From: Steinernema hermaphroditum
Taxonomy: Eukaryota; Nematoda; Chromadorea; Rhabditida; Steinernematidae
DNA length: 64,000 nucleotides
Reading direction: 5' to 3'
NCBI GenBank assembly: GCA_030435675.1
Contig: CM059622.1
Span: 5,084,001 to 5,148,000 of the forward strand
Part shown: positions 33,183-46,193 of the stretch, piece after piece
Position numbering within the stretch: the first letter of the stretch is position 1
Layout of the letters: each line of letters starts with the position of its first letter
Position numbers and translations under genes: made by a program
The notes under the pieces: model-generated
What the model was told of the DNA's origin: nothing
The model's database searches: none
Seen by the model: the letters and a program-made list of their open reading frames with translations, nothing else

Positions 33183-35641
33183 CTGATGATCGCTCGTGCA
33201 TCCAAATAAGTGTTGATTTGAAAGAAACGAATCGATTTTGCTGTAAATATTTGTGCAAGATAGCGAAAGCGATGTCCACGAAAGGAGCGCCTCGCAGCAA
33301 CCTGCTGATAAGGCGACGTCGAACGTAGGTTGCGGAGCGCACGATTTGCCGAGTTTGCATCCTGTTTTCCAGGCTCAGTAAACAGTATCAACCGGGATTA
33401 GCGGTGAGCATTTTCCCACGATTATCAGAGCTACTGCTAACCTAATATTTCGACATCGTTTTGATGTTTTTCCGTTGAGGGCAAAGGTTACAGTTGAAGA
33501 GAAGCCTAGTCAAACTGGTTTGCTGACTAAGCGTAATTGAGTCTTTAGTGGAGGGGGTTTTCTTCACCACTTGGGTGTAGATCTACAAAAAACAAACGAT
33601 GAACAAACGAAATGTTCCAGCCACAGTCTGATTTCAGACTCTTTAAATCGCCACTTATTCATTCAATCAAACCAAAGGCGGTTCACTGGTTCACGGTTCA
33701 ACAGACCGTCGTTCCAACGTATAAGAGAAAACAAGCTATTAAAACGCAGTAAAACAGTCACTAAAGCCTAACTAAAGCCGCCTGCTGCAAACTTCATTCA
33801 ACCAGGTTTCAACAGGTTTCTTTTCAATCAACAAATTAATCAACGTCAATTGGGGCCTGCCACTTGTCCGCCTGTTTTTGCCATGTACCCTCCTTTGTTA
33901 AAGGCACTTTTTCTTCGTTATTACATAGTTCACCTTCTAAATTCTCTGCTTCTCATGCTCTCGAACAAACAATATTGCAACTTTATCTCATGTTTGATTC
34001 TAGAGGTCAAATTGTGAATCCCATTCCTGAACGACTGGAGATAAAAAGTTAGTGAACAAAATATCCATTTCGCTTCTGCTAAGGTCAGGTAACCAAACAA
34101 ATAAATGCTTCTTGGATAGTTCTATTCAATTCTTCTACAACGGTGGACCTTTATACTCAGTAATGGGATCATAGGCTGAGAAATGTTTTGCCTAGCGCGG
34201 ATTACACCTGATGCAATTGTCCTATTTTTCTCAATCAGATCATGTTTACCCACAAAGATCAAAGTACATCCGTGTTTTATCGTCCAAAACAAGGCCATAA
34301 AATTGTGTGGCATTTAAGATGTAGGCAGAGTTTGATAGAGATAGTATCACCGCATCTTAATTGTTAGGCCGGTTCCATTGGTCCCATCGTTATATAAGAC
34401 TTGGGATCAGTTTTCACCGATTGCATCCATCTTTGATGCGTCAAAAAACGTTATGTCATCGCCATAAAATCGCTGATCTGCTTGCCACTTTATTTGATCT
34501 AATCGCCAAATGTGCAAAATTTCACACTTCCTATCGAAATGTTTCCTTTTTTATCTTATACTGTTTGATACCTCACAATACGGGGCTTATCTTATCTTCA
34601 TCTTAGGTAAGTGCGACATGTGCTAAAAAGTAACGATGGCTATCGAAAGGCGATCGATTCAAAAAATATATTGATTTTCCTGGTTCTCTTCAAAGAAACC
34701 AGTCGGGAACTGGTTTTTGTCATCAATATTTTGGTCTATTTTTGCAGTGTGACTTTTATTGTTATATCACGAGTCTGGTGAGGATCAGATATGCCGTTCT
34801 AGTTTATGAAGGTCGTGCGAATCATCGATGGTTTTCCGTTCGTGTTTAAGTTCGACTTCGCTATCCACGAAGCCGTTCTATGTAGGTCTAACGTTGTTAT
34901 TTAGTGGGCTTCTATTCTCAAACTTAAAATTCTAGAGGACGTTCCATGCTATTTAAATTACGACATATTTCACATATGCTAGCTTTTCTTGTGTACATCT
35001 CATCGACCCGGATGATCTGGTGTTGTATATCTGACCATGACTCACACATATTTACACAAACCACATCAGCCCACTAGGTTTAAAGTGGCGTCATTAGTGT
35101 CAAGGATAAACAGTAGGCATTCCAAAGTTCACCCAAGTTGACCCACTCTGCGCTAAAGCTACGTGGACAAAGCGAAACCACAATGCAATGCTTCAAAAAC
35201 CAAGTGATGAAACAAGGTGAGTGGGTCGATGAGTAACACGAAAGTCTCTTCGTACTTTCACCCTCGGCCTACAAGGAGCACCCGCTTCTGCAGCGCTTTC
35301 TTGTCTAGCGCGCCGGCGCGAGAGCCACGGAAATCGCGGCGGGGGCCTATGTTCCTCGCGGCATCGCCTCTTCCAACGCGAACTTACTCACTGCACGACG
35401 AGAAGCGGCGAAGTACGCGACCGGAGCAAAATACAAAGGTCGCGGTACGCCCCGTGGACGCCGACGGTGGCGTGGTTTTCCTATAAATCGGCCTCTGCCT
35501 CCGAAGCGGAGGCCATTCGGTCCTGCAACGACCGTCCGTCGCACTTCGGCGGCGGCGATGCAAACAACAAACAGCGCGGCTATTTATTCGCGTTCACCTT
35601 CCGTGCTGCTATTCAGTTGCCTCCGTTGCAGATCTGCGAAT
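33183..35641. other. Spacer between the cysteine-rich protein and perilipin genes
   Basis: Mostly AT-rich without supported exons. From about 35270 it becomes GC-rich, leading into the perilipin promoter. Confidence 0.5.
35482..35488 (+). promoter_or_regulatory. Putative TATA box upstream of perilipin
   Basis: TATAAAT occurs 160 nt before the perilipin ATG within a GC-rich stretch that stands out from its surroundings. Assignment rests on motif and position. Confidence 0.35.
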
Positions 35642-38600
35642 ATGAGCGCCGAAACGATCGACGTCCCTGAGACGTACCTCAAGAGCGTCTACGACCGTGT
35701 CATCGACAACGAGTACGTCCAGATGGTAAGTTGTAGTTTTGCTTGGAGTTTGAGGGTTGGGCCTGAAAAGACACTTAGGATGCAAAGGGACGAAGTCTTG
35801 CCTATTCAGTCTGACCTATTCGGCTGTTTTGCATAGCTCTACAAATGCTTATGAGTGGTTCTACTAGTCTTAGTTTCAGTAAGACCTTTGCATCTCAAGA
35901 AATCCTCTGGAAAAAAGAGACCCTGTAGTAAATGACTTTAGTTCTTAGGACTTTGCTTGTTTGTGAAGAGCTTCTGATGGTGTAAACAGTAAATAGAATG
36001 GCGTGATCTGACTTGTTTTCGGCGGACTGTTTGTATAGGAACATGCGAAAAGGAAAGAACGCCCTGTCTTTCATTTATGTGTCTTTTCCAAGTGCTTTAC
36101 AACAAGCAATCGGTTCCGCCAATACTTTAAGATCAGTTTTATTAATGTCCAAGGTGGTAAAAATTCGATGGAGCGCAACACCAAAGCCGGTGGCCACAGG
36201 CCATCTAGACGAGAATCCTTGTGATGCCTTTGACTTTTCCACTTCCTCGAGTGTAACCACAAGAACAGTTGAACCCGTCCTATCAAAGTCCAAAGGTTTT
36301 TCGGCGTTTCCTCTCTTTGCACGTTCCACCCACCCTCTTCTTCTCCGTTCTTCTAGAACCTTCTGCATAGTCGAGCAGCTCGCGTTGTAAGAGAGATAAC
36401 GCGCGCCCCTTCTTGCCGCTATCACTCGCAACTGACGCAAACAATTAAAGGCAAACGGCAATTGGACTAAAGATCGCTGGAAAAGTCTTCCATTCTAGGA
36501 CGCTTAATATGCACGAAAATCAGTGTTTCTAAAAATTGACCCACTCGATCTTCGTGATCAAGACGAATCACTAAAATAATCTTGACCCTCGTCCATTTTC
36601 AGGCGAAGAACCACTACTTGACCACCAAGAACAGCTGCAGTATCGCACAGCACACCCTTGGAACCGCCGAATATGTCGCTGTGGGAGCCGCGAACCGTGC
36701 CTTCCCACTCTACACCCACTACTATGTGCCTGCCGAGGCGCAGATCACCTCTTTCTACAGCAAAAGCAAGGAAGATCTGACCAGACGGCAGACTCAGCTC
36801 TTGCATTCAGGTGTGGAGGGCACCCACTTGGTCATGACCAAGGCCAAGAATGCCGCCGTCGTCACCGGCACCATGAGTCTCGGTGCGGCCGTAGTCGCCA
36901 CGCAGATGACCCTCGCCCTGGGTCTGGCCGGTACCAACGTCCTCTTGGATTCGGTTATCGCTACCAAGAAGGCCGGTGGCAACATGGTGACTTCGGTGGT
37001 CGCCACTGAGCAGGCCATCCAGAAGAGAATCTTTGTGATGTTGGAGAACGCCCAGAGAATCGCCATGGTAGGTCACTCAAGCTATTCCCTTGAATTAGTC
37101 ACGCTCCCATTATTCTGAGTTCTACGCTTGAAAAAAGGATATTTTGGTCACCGATTCTGTTTGTTTGCTTCTTCTCCTTCAGTCGAAGTACCCTCTTCTT
37201 CTCTTATTTTTTCGTCCTCTCTCTTTCTAATACTATAAAAACAGAAAATATCTTTCCACCGCAAAGTATCCTCGTAAACAAACGCCCATCCCCACTTCCC
37301 GTCACATGTCCTCCGCACCCCTGACCACGTGGACACTTCAGATCCCCGTCGAGAAGGCCTCGGAGCACGCGAACTCGCTCCTCGACGTCGCCAACGGCAT
37401 CGTCGACCGCTTCCTCGGAGCGCCTGCCGAAGTCGAAGTCCCGAACTCGTCGGTCAAGGACCGCGTCGTCCGTCTCTCCAAGCGCATCATCGGAGTCATC
37501 TCCCAGCGCGCCCAACACGACCTCGTCGACCCCCTCCAACGCCAGATCTTCACCACCTTGGACAGTCTCAGCAAGAACATCGACCTCATGGAGATGGTGC
37601 GCCAACAGCAGACCTGGGCCGTCGAGAAGGCCGAAGTGATCTCCAACACTCTTGCCGAGAGCCGCCAGTGGATCGAGAACGAAGCCCGCAAACTGAAGGT
37701 CAGCCCCGAAGAAGTCCTTCTTCGTCAGATCAAGAAGTCGTCCAACAGCCTCAGTCACCGTCTTGCGGAGTTGAAGACCAAGGGAACCGAGGTAAGGCTT
37801 TTATCGGTAGAAAAACGTGCAGCTTCTTTGCAAATTTTCCGATCAAATGTCGCTTATGCATTTGATAGCTAAAAAGTCATCGGTCACTGAAGACTTTTCT
37901 AATCCGAATCCAAATTCTTAGAAACGTCAGTACAGGTCAAGACTGCGTACAGTCTCGACTCTAGTGGCGAGGCGAGAGTAGCCTTGGTCCCATGAAGAAA
38001 ATGCGGAAATTTTCCCATGAGAACACTGTGTGGACGGTTTTCCTAGTTGCTACCTTTTACTCATAATCACTGCTAATGATGTTGATCGTTCCGAGTCCGA
38101 GTCCTACTCTGTTTCGACAGGGAGGGTGGAATCGGAGTGTACGTGTGGTCCTCAAGATTTATAAGGGACATCGTCCTATATGGATGACACAAGAATCAAA
38201 ATTCTGTACTCTCGTCCTGACTCTCGACTCTCGACAGCCCTGTTACAAATGTTAGCGATTCATAACAAATTGAGTTTGATGTTTTTTGTTTGAAATTGAT
38301 GATTGTTTTGAGTTCGTGTGTAACTCGAGAATGTCAACTGAGGGAATTCAGGGAATCAGCTGTCCACGTGGATATACTTAGTGTCTTTTACCGATAAGAT
38401 CTATGAAATGGAATGCCCTAGCAAAAAAGTAGCAAATCTAAATGGATGGTAACAGTGGAACAACAAAATTCAGACACAGACATTACTCACTCTGTCGCAC
38501 TGTCTGTGTCTTGAAACAATTCACAAAACGAATTTATCATGAATCCTATTTTGTCCATTTTCGAGCTCATTTCCATCTCACTTCTATCGGACGGCAGATG

Positions 38601-39527
38601 CTTTAAAGTCCCCTTCGTTATCAAAAAGTGCCCAAAAAATCGAAAGATTCCAAGCGTTTGTTTACACCGATCGACCTTCGGACCCTTGGATCAATAATCC
38701 ATCTATCACAGGACGGCGCCTGTATTTTCCCCTCGATCCAGGCCAAAACAACGTTTTGTACCGAGAGATCGTTGCTCCGCTATTCTGCGCTTCGAGAAAA
38801 CAAAACCGCGTGTGCCGCTGTCAAGTCATATGGTTTTTGAGAGATAAAATTGTCAGTGAGTCTATTTTTAAACGGTCAATTATGTTTTCGTAAACATGCA
38901 CTAAATCAAACTCCTACACTCATGCGAGAGCAGCTGATTACAAGCTAGTTCCATCCACCCTCAATGCTCTTGTCAGCTGGTCGACCGGTCGAAAGGACTT
39001 GTTGGAGATTTCACTCATGTTGAAATGACATTCTTTTTGGGTGCACTTCTCTATAAAAGCGATATCTCCCAAATTTCCACATATTTCGATATGATCCGTC
39101 CTTTTAGACGAGGCGTAAAACTGAGATGGGCAGCTTGGAGACATGTCTCAGTTCTGTCCTCTTTCAAAATCTCAATCTCGTGGTTACTATGATAAACCCC
39201 TCTGGTAGACGAAAACAGTCTCCATGCGCACCCGATCAACAGCCCTAATCAGTGTCTGTTTTCAGATCGTCGGCGAAGACACAGCGTCGCGAATCGACAC
39301 CGCCGTCGATTACTTCCAGGGTTTGGACGCGACGTTCGCGGAAGCGAACAACATCTACCAGGTCCGCGACGACGTAAGTAAACAGCGTTCACGTGCTCGT
39401 CTATCCTCTCCTTCAGCTGATCACCGAGACACGTCACCGCCTCAGCGACCTCTCCGCGTGGACCTCCTCCTGGCTGGTACGTAACGAGTCCGCGTCGCAC
39501 GAGCCCGAGTCCGAGAGTGAGAACTAA
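35642..39527 (+). CDS. plin-1: Perilipin, lipid droplet coat protein (405 aa)
   Basis: Five exons: 35642-35725, 36603-37067, 37342-37791, 39266-39373 and 39417-39527. The start MSAETIDVPETYLKSVYDRV and the PAT-domain segment HTLGTAEYVAVGAANRAFPL closely resemble nematode perilipin (W01A8.1). Amphipathic 11-mer-like helices follow (KNAAVVTGTMSLGAAVVATQ), then a four-helix-bundle region (NGIVDRFLGAPAEVEVPNSS, RQWIENEARKLKVSPEEVLL). The C-terminus is acidic (NESASHEPESESEN). Perilipin coats cytosolic lipid droplets and regulates lipase access; this is the single PAT-family member expected in a nematode. Introns 1 (877 nt) and 3 (1.47 kb) are long for this window. Length agrees with C. elegans isoforms of about 390-420 aa. 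No damage seen. Confidence 0.92.
36075..36461 (-). CDS. Candidate nested antisense ORF in perilipin intron 1 (128 aa)
   Basis: An uninterrupted minus-strand frame lies wholly inside perilipin intron 1. It begins MPFAFNCLRQLRVIAARRGA RYLSY, an arginine-rich, acid-free N-terminus that resembles a mitochondrial presequence, and continues MQKVLEERRRRGWVERAKRG, FDRTGSTVLVVTLEEVEKSK and a Cys pair near the end. I recognise no family. The composition looks more protein-like than the opposite-strand frame, but there is no splice or homology support, so it could be chance. Confidence 0.35.
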   Translation of the reverse strand: MPFAFNCLRQLRVIAARRGARYLSYNASCSTMQKVLEERRRRGWVERAKRGNAEKPLDFDRTGSTVLVVTLEEVEKSKASQGFSSRWPVATGFGVALHRIFTTLDINKTDLKVLAEPIACCKALGKDT

Positions 39528-39828
39528 GCGCCCCACGTGCCTTCTCTTCCCATGTGTGCCTTCTTGGTTAATCGTCGTGTATTGTATTGTACATATACCA
39601 AATACAACTAATTGGTCTACTTGTGCCTCGGCCACACAGACACAAACGGGGAGAGAGAGAGAGAGAAGATCGTCGCTGGTGACAGTGTTGTTTATTGTCG
39701 CGAACGCCACTGCAGTCAGTACCTCCCCCTGGCGCGGCGACGACAAAAGGTCGTCGAGGGAGGGCTCGCCGCGGCCAGCGTCGCCGCCGCCGATCCCGTC
39801 TCATTGGCGATCGCCGCTCGACGCCGCG

Positions 39829-41558
39829 ATGTGTGACTGTTCGACGACGGCCCGATCCTCTCCCTTCCACCAGCTGCTGTCCGTCTCGCGGAGCACCCCG
39901 CAGATCATGGAGCGCATCGCTAAGTGCCTTGACAGTGTCTGCCACTATGTGCCTTCGCTTTTATCCGGCTGGGTATGTCCGCTCTGTCGCTTGCTATCAG
40001 CCCTCGGAGGCACGGAAATTCCGCTAAGAGGCTCTTTACAAACCGTGCTCTGTGAAGTTCACAACTTAGGAGAGGAATCGATTAGTGTTGACACGTCAGC
40101 CGGGAACGGCGTTCTCACGCGAGAGAGGGGTACTGGTCAGTCCATGGAGAAAACAAAAGGAACGTTCTCTTATAGTGCATAAGGGTTTAGGACGTGCCCG
40201 AAGCGATGGTTGTCTTTTTATTCACCCTCCCAGCCATCGCTTCATCACGTAACTTATACATTCTGTTGATACACAGACAAAAAACTTTGTGGAATGAAAT
40301 CGACCGAAGCAGCAACGTGCACATCTCTAATCTTCGCCACAACATATTGTTTTCTGTTTTGTCACGCAGAAAATTCGTAATATTTCGTTTTTTGACATTT
40401 CGAGGATTGCGTAATGTCCATTAGGGATTGCCCCCATAGGGTCAAACATGACCATGAATTGAAATCTCTGTAGTGTGATTATGATACATCAGCTGTTATT
40501 TATAAAAATCACCGATTTGTGTTATCAGGGAAATTGTTTGCTTTTCCAGTGCAATTCTGAGCGTTTTACGAGCCTTGTGCTGTTATTTTACGACTGCGTT
40601 AAGCGGTGATTTTATGGGAAAAAGCTCTAAATGCGTTTGATCGCTAATTTTATGATATAAAGTGCTTCCTGGAAAGCATTTTTCGAACATATCATTCACT
40701 CCCAAGGGTAAATTGACATTCTCGAAATTACACCTCAAAGGGCAGGTTTTAAAAAGGCCCGACCTTAACAAGTACAAAAGGGTCATTGGGACTTGAAGGC
40801 CAGAATTGTGACGTATATGTTAATACGCCACTGTCATAAGGGACAAATTTCGTCATTGCCAACAATTACTATTCCTGTTTGTTTATTCTTCATTTCCCCT
40901 GTGTTTTATATCGCCGAAAGTAGCCACCACTTATCGCCACTCCTCATATTGCGAAAGAAAATTCCGTGTGAGATATCAAAGCACAGCATTTGCACGCTGT
41001 AGTCTTCCGGCTGCTTCAAGGTCATTCATGTGAACTACAGGTTGCACCCGCTCCACGAGCTGTTATTTATGAAAAATGCGCTCCCGTTCATTCGGTAGAA
41101 TCGGCGACCGCTAATCCAATCAGCGTTTAGATACTGTCGCGACAGACCTAAACTATAGTAAACACTGTGTGAGACCAAAAGTCACTGTCGTTATCTATTA
41201 ACGGTGAAGACGAACACGGAAATAGCTTATTATTGGGTCAATTAAAGAGACATGTTTATGTCTGGGCATCGAAATTTAGTCAAGACGGAAATGTTTTTGG
41301 GTGTATCAAACTAGAGAAAGGGACGATGATTTCTGTGTACTTTCTACCGCTCCCTTCAGTGGGTGCCTAAACAAAGTGATTACCCATTCCATAATGCCTT
41401 ACATTCCAACTTTTCGGCAAATGGCATATACTAATGAGCGCATCTTGCAGATCCTCAACATCGACTGTTTCGAATTCGAAGAAGCCGACCTGTACTTCGA
41501 GCGCCTCCTCTTCGAAGTGCCTTACATTCTTCCCGACGAATGCGTGTTGGGCGCCTGA
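39829..41558 (+). CDS. Small uncharacterised protein (83 aa), two exons
   Basis: Exon 1 (39829-39972) encodes MCDCSTTARSSPFHQLLSVS and MERIAKCLDSVCHYVPSLLS, ending in a GTATGT donor. A 1.48-kb intron leads to exon 2 (41451-41558), ILNIDCFEFEEADLYFERLL FEVPYILPDECVLGA, which follows CATCTTGCAG; both are phase 0. There is no signal peptide or membrane segment. An in-frame upstream extension of exon 2 (ATG at 41421 or earlier) could instead be an alternative start. It lies about 300 nt downstream of perilipin on the same strand, with its own GC-rich leader. I do not recognise the protein; the acidic, aromatic C-terminus looks like an interaction helix. Confidence 0.5.
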
Positions 41559-44500
41559 CCGTCCCCGGTTACCGGCGCCACCCCCCACTTCCTGCCCCGT
41601 ACCTCCTAAGTTCCCGCCTAATTAATCTATTGTTTGTAAATACGTATTCTTGTTAGGTCGCCTGGCGCGACGCCTCGCCTTCTTCTGCTCAACGACCGCC
41701 GTATTTGTACGAATCGCTTAGAATACGCTGATTAATTGATAAAGATTAATGGCGACATGTGCGGAAGAGTAAACAGGCGGGAACGAGTTCTTGGCGTGTG
41801 TGTCCTTAGATGAGGCCACTTGACAACGAGTGGCTGCCTGTCACGTGCCAAATTTTGGTGTTTTTGATGGTTGAGTGGGCACTTGCGGCGATCAGAGATT
41901 GGAGAGGAACACACGTTGGGCCTGGTGACCACTTCCTGTACCGTTTTCAACCTATTTTTAATCCTTCAAAAAAATGACGGCTCTGTTTATTTGCCCAATG
42001 GGCGCATGCCTGCACACTAAACTGACAAAGACGACCTTGAGCGCTCTAATCTCCGGTCGTGCACTCAGCGGAAAGAGAAGTAAACACGATCAGCTGTTTT
42101 GAGAAACAGAGCGTGGCTGACGCAGCGATCTATGTAGAAGGAAACGATAGGTCAGTCCTTTGTGGGTCAGAAAAAAACGAACTTCCCTGACTATGATCGA
42201 TGTGCTGTAGAGAGGGAGACAATGGGGCTCCTGGTTGAACGGAAATAATGACGTTAAAGGATGACGAAGGGGAGAAGGTGGCGGAGCTCCTGGTGGCAGT
42301 TTTCGAAGACGGAGCGAAGAATGCAACACGGAATTGATTCGATAGAATTTCTTTTGTTTTTTGATCAGAAGCATAGATCCCTTCGGTTCGGTTCCGCTTC
42401 TCTCATCAACCCGATCAAAACATCCTCCCTTATGAGAGACGTCTCACACCGAAAGACAAATATTTTTCTGTCTCAGACACTGAACAGGTCTGTAGAATGA
42501 CCGATGTAACCTTAAACAACCAAGCAGTCTATCGGTGACTTTTGACCTGATGAAAATCTTTTGTTAAATGTTCCTTAAACTAGAACCATATGGAATAAAA
42601 TTTCACTTTATAGAGAGCTGAAATATTGCCATCTCCTAGAAAGTTCGCGAATCGATCGCATTCTTTTTTTAAATCCCCCGCAGGTGGAAACCTCATTCAT
42701 CAAAGTCCGAAAACCGCCGCAAATTTCGTGTAAAAAGGTGATATATTACTCGAAGTTTGGAAAATGGTTCGATTGGAAAGGCTGCTGATTTGAAAACATA
42801 GTTGCTAGAAAATCATCCTAATGAAAACACTGAAAACTTGGTCATTATTGCAAGTTTTGTGGCTTCCACAGGGAACTCGGCTGTCGGAGTCAGACCGTCG
42901 AAAACTCAGCTTCTGGACTAGATCCCATCTCTCTGAAACAGGCACTCGAACTCGCTGGGATGTCGTTCACTTTCCGAAGTAACAACAATTTTTTCTTTAA
43001 AGTGTGGTGCAAAAATGACCTTTGTGTTCAACTTGACGCGATTGATCTTCGAAGAGGAGCGAAATTAGGATAGTTAAACGGCTCTCAGTCGAATAAGATT
43101 GCTCTTTACGAATAGTTGACGTTTTGTGTTTTCTAGGAATTTCGCGTTGTGATCGTCATCTGTTTTTGTTTAAAATTCATCGTTGGTAGGAACCTGATTT
43201 GCGAAAACATTACAGCTAAATCGGACGTCCGGAAACTGCCATGAATCAGTTGATAAAAATTTAGCGAACAGCAAACACTCAAAATTAGTGATGTGCATTG
43301 TTTTGTTTGACTCTCTGAAAGTGGGTGAACGTGCAGAAAAGGAAAATACGTGGAGACTGTCGCTTTAAAATGTGTTGTTTATGATAAAAGGGTACTTACT
43401 ATTTTCATAGCAAAAACATAGTCTCAAAAACAGTTATGTGGTATATGTGGCAGAATGGATACCTAAAAATAAAATATAATGCACAAATTTGTACTTGCGG
43501 ATGCCATAATGCTATTCATCTGAGAGATAACACAGGAAATTGATCACTAGTAGGGTTGGCACACAATTTTTTTTACTCGAATTCATAACTCCAATCAAAT
43601 AGTACTTTAATTAGCATTCAGCTTTGAAACTTCTCATCGCGAACGGACTAGATTACCAGCGATCTTGTGCCAAACTTGAGATATGTCTAATGTGAAACTT
43701 CGTCCAAAATCTCCACGAAGTTTTATCGAAGCTGCAGATCTGGTAGTGTTTTAAAGATCATCTCGACTGAAAACACAAACTGTTGCAGTTGTTTCACGTG
43801 CACTATGTTTGTTTGTGGTGCAAATTTAGATCCGACGTAAAGAATGTTCCACGGGGGTAAACAACTTTTAGTGACTCTTTGTACGCAATGATGTTTCACG
43901 TGCACGGCTGCATAGTTGTTTACAGCGTCGGGAAACGTGATCTCCGGCAGTTGGTCGGTCGGCTGTGGACAAAAATAAATAGGGGCTCTAAAAAATATTT
44001 ACTTGTCCTATTCTTGCAGCTAATTATCACCCGACTTGCTGCATTTATCAGATGGAATATTGTCATCGTACATGACGTAATGCCGTATAATAGAGAATGT
44101 GAATGGCGCAAAAGGTGTGTAATTCTTGGATGTGCAGAAAATGATGAAATGTCGCCTTGTAATTTGAGGTCTACAGAAAGAGTTTTTTTTTTGTAATAGT
44201 TTTTGGATATGTTTTAAGCTAGATAAAGCGAAGGTATGGTCTTTCATTTTTGTCCCCAGTGATCAGTCATCCACTTGCTCTCTCTGGGTTCGCCGACTGA
44301 TTTGAGTGAGCGGTCATTCTTGGAGGCACACTGATCGCCCCGTTCCAACCCGTCGTGGCTGGCTTCTTCGAAAGTCTCTTATCTTCTTCTATTATTATTT
44401 CAGCCGAAATTTCGTTCCCATGGCGCCAGTTTAAAGGGCGTGTTTGGAGCGAATACATTCATTGACCAGTTTTCGGCAGTCACAGCACCGGAGACAGAGC

Positions 44501-45626
44501 CTTGCAATTGTTTTTCTGTCCTTCACCAGAACAACTCTACCTTTCAAAGAAACATCTCTCCTCTGCAAAAACCTTCCATAACTTCACACATCATCGCCTC
44601 ATTGGCTTCAGAAAAAGAAGCGCGCGTGCAATCGGGTCACCTGATGGCAACATCGCCCTCGCCACCAACGTGCTGTGAAAACGCGTTGTTCACCTTTACA
44701 AAAGGCGTCGTTCCGAGAAGCGTCGTTTGGTCGTGCGTCGCCGGACAGGGCGCGATAAGTCGGCCTTATCGGTTTCAATCGCTTTGGCGGCGCTCCGCTG
44801 ACAATGCGAACGCGGCGACAGGCGCGAACAAACATTGCGGAAGGGGGCGAAGGTCGCCGCCGGGGCGAAGGGCGATGATACGTCACCACTCGTGGAGAGG
44901 GGCATTTCGAAACGAAGTGACAAAATCTGATAGGAGGGGGCAGCATGGAACGGAGCAAGGGTGAAAACATGAGCGCGATGGACAAAAGAAAGCCAAAAGC
45001 CACGGCGTTTCAAACCTGTCCATGAAGATTTTAAGATGACGCAGAACTTTCGATTTCCTTATCTTAGATCGTTGATCATAAGTAACTTCTCCAAAGAGTT
45101 AAAGCCTAGGGCATTCATGAACTCGCTTGTTCGACGAGCAATCCCCTGCGTGGTAGGTATCTTGGGCTGCTGATGCGAACGGTGAGCACCTTTAGTGAAG
45201 TATGTACGTATAATGACCATGACCAGCCCCGAGAAGAAACCGACTTTTCAAATGATTCAACCTAATATTTTCGGGCGAGTGTGAATACGGCAAAAAGGAG
45301 CACTTAGATATGTCATCATCTCTGGGTTTCGTCCACATTTCCATGAGAGACCCAACCTCTTTGATCTGCAGTAAAAACGCTGGAGACTCGATCTGCAAAT
45401 CTGTTGAAATGTGGAGTCCGAGTTTGATATCTTCAAAAGAGGACAACCAACACAGCATCGGGACAAATCACCATGTGTCACTGCACTGGTTAGCAAATGC
45501 ACAGAAGGCCGCCACACATAATGATTCACAAAGGAGATCAACGCCGGCACATGACTCAGGCATGGGAATCGCGATATCCTCCGTCCCACGGGAACTCTGT
45601 CACTCCCGCAGAGTACCGCATTCGGA
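41559..45626. other. 4-kb spacer without supported genes
   Basis: AT-rich from 42500 to 44250, with a GC-richer island at 44620-45000. I inspected the open frames in the GC-rich part on both strands. They overlap each other in several frames and none has splice partners, domains or secretion signals. Confidence 0.5.
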
Positions 45627-46193
45627 ATGGTCGCCTCTTTTCTCTCCCTTACGGCCCTGTTTCTAATAGTCAACTCCATCTCATGCGAAATGGATATCAA
45701 GGAGTTGAAGGTGGATAACCTGAAGTCCACCACTCAACAGTTGAATCAGACAACTCGTGGAGGTTCAGGACCATGCACTTTCGAGAACGGAACGATTATC
45801 GAAGGTAAAGATATGTTTGCAATCTCTTCACTTCGTTCTTTTCTAGAGTGCGTCGGTTCGACAACTCCTTCCACTACACCCGCGAAGGCTTCTCTGCCGC
45901 TTTCTGCCATCTCATCGCCAATCGAAACGTCGAAATTGCTTCCGTCAGCGAGAGAAGTTGAAGCGATTGGATGTGGCAAGGATTTCGTGCACCCGATCGC
46001 TTTGACCCTCATGTGTGTGCAAATCGTGGCCTTGATCATCGGGATCTATTGTGGGATGAAATACATCTTGCAGGTACCGCTCAAGCACCGCCAGAACTTC
46101 GCGCAACCGCGACACACTAGCCAAGAAGAATTATCGTTTAATACATCCCGCTGTTCCTGTGATTCATCTGGTTACAGTGCCGTCTGTTTGTAA
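45627..46193 (+). CDS. Small type I membrane protein (174 aa), function unknown
   Basis: Exons 45627-45804 and 45847-46193 are separated by a 42-nt intron (GTAAAG...TTTTCTAG) in phase 1. A signal peptide (MVASFLSLTALFLIVNSISC) is followed by an extracellular part with NQTT and NGT glycosylation sites and a Ser/Thr/Pro-rich stalk (ECVGSTTPSTTPAKASLPLS). One membrane helix follows (LTLMCVQIVALIIGIYCGMK), then a cytoplasmic tail with a Ser/Cys-rich end (RCSCDSSGYSAVCL). The layout is that of a small surface glycoprotein. No family is recognised. A similarly built but unrelated-looking gene lies at 52908. Confidence 0.65.
   Translation: MVASFLSLTALFLIVNSISCEMDIKELKVDNLKSTTQQLNQTTRGGSGPCTFENGTIIEGKDMFAISSLRSFLECVGSTTPSTTPAKASLPLSAISSPIETSKLLPSAREVEAIGCGKDFVHPIALTLMCVQIVALIIGIYCGMKYILQVPLKHRQNFAQPRHTSQEELSFNTSRCSCDSSGYSAVCL

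Noticed and set aside
35309..35641. Open frame in phase with the perilipin ATG, extending it upstream by over 100 codons
   Set aside because: It spans a TATA box and GC-rich promoter-like DNA, its only upstream ATG (35558) is not family-conserved, and perilipins start at MSAETID-like sequence.
39568..39945. Minus-strand Arg-rich frame over a GC-rich stretch with a GAGA run
   Set aside because: Low-complexity composition; the plus strand carries the better-supported exon MCDCSTTARSS.
44608..45013. Overlapping frames in a GC island
   Set aside because: Several frames are open at once, which indicates base composition rather than coding.
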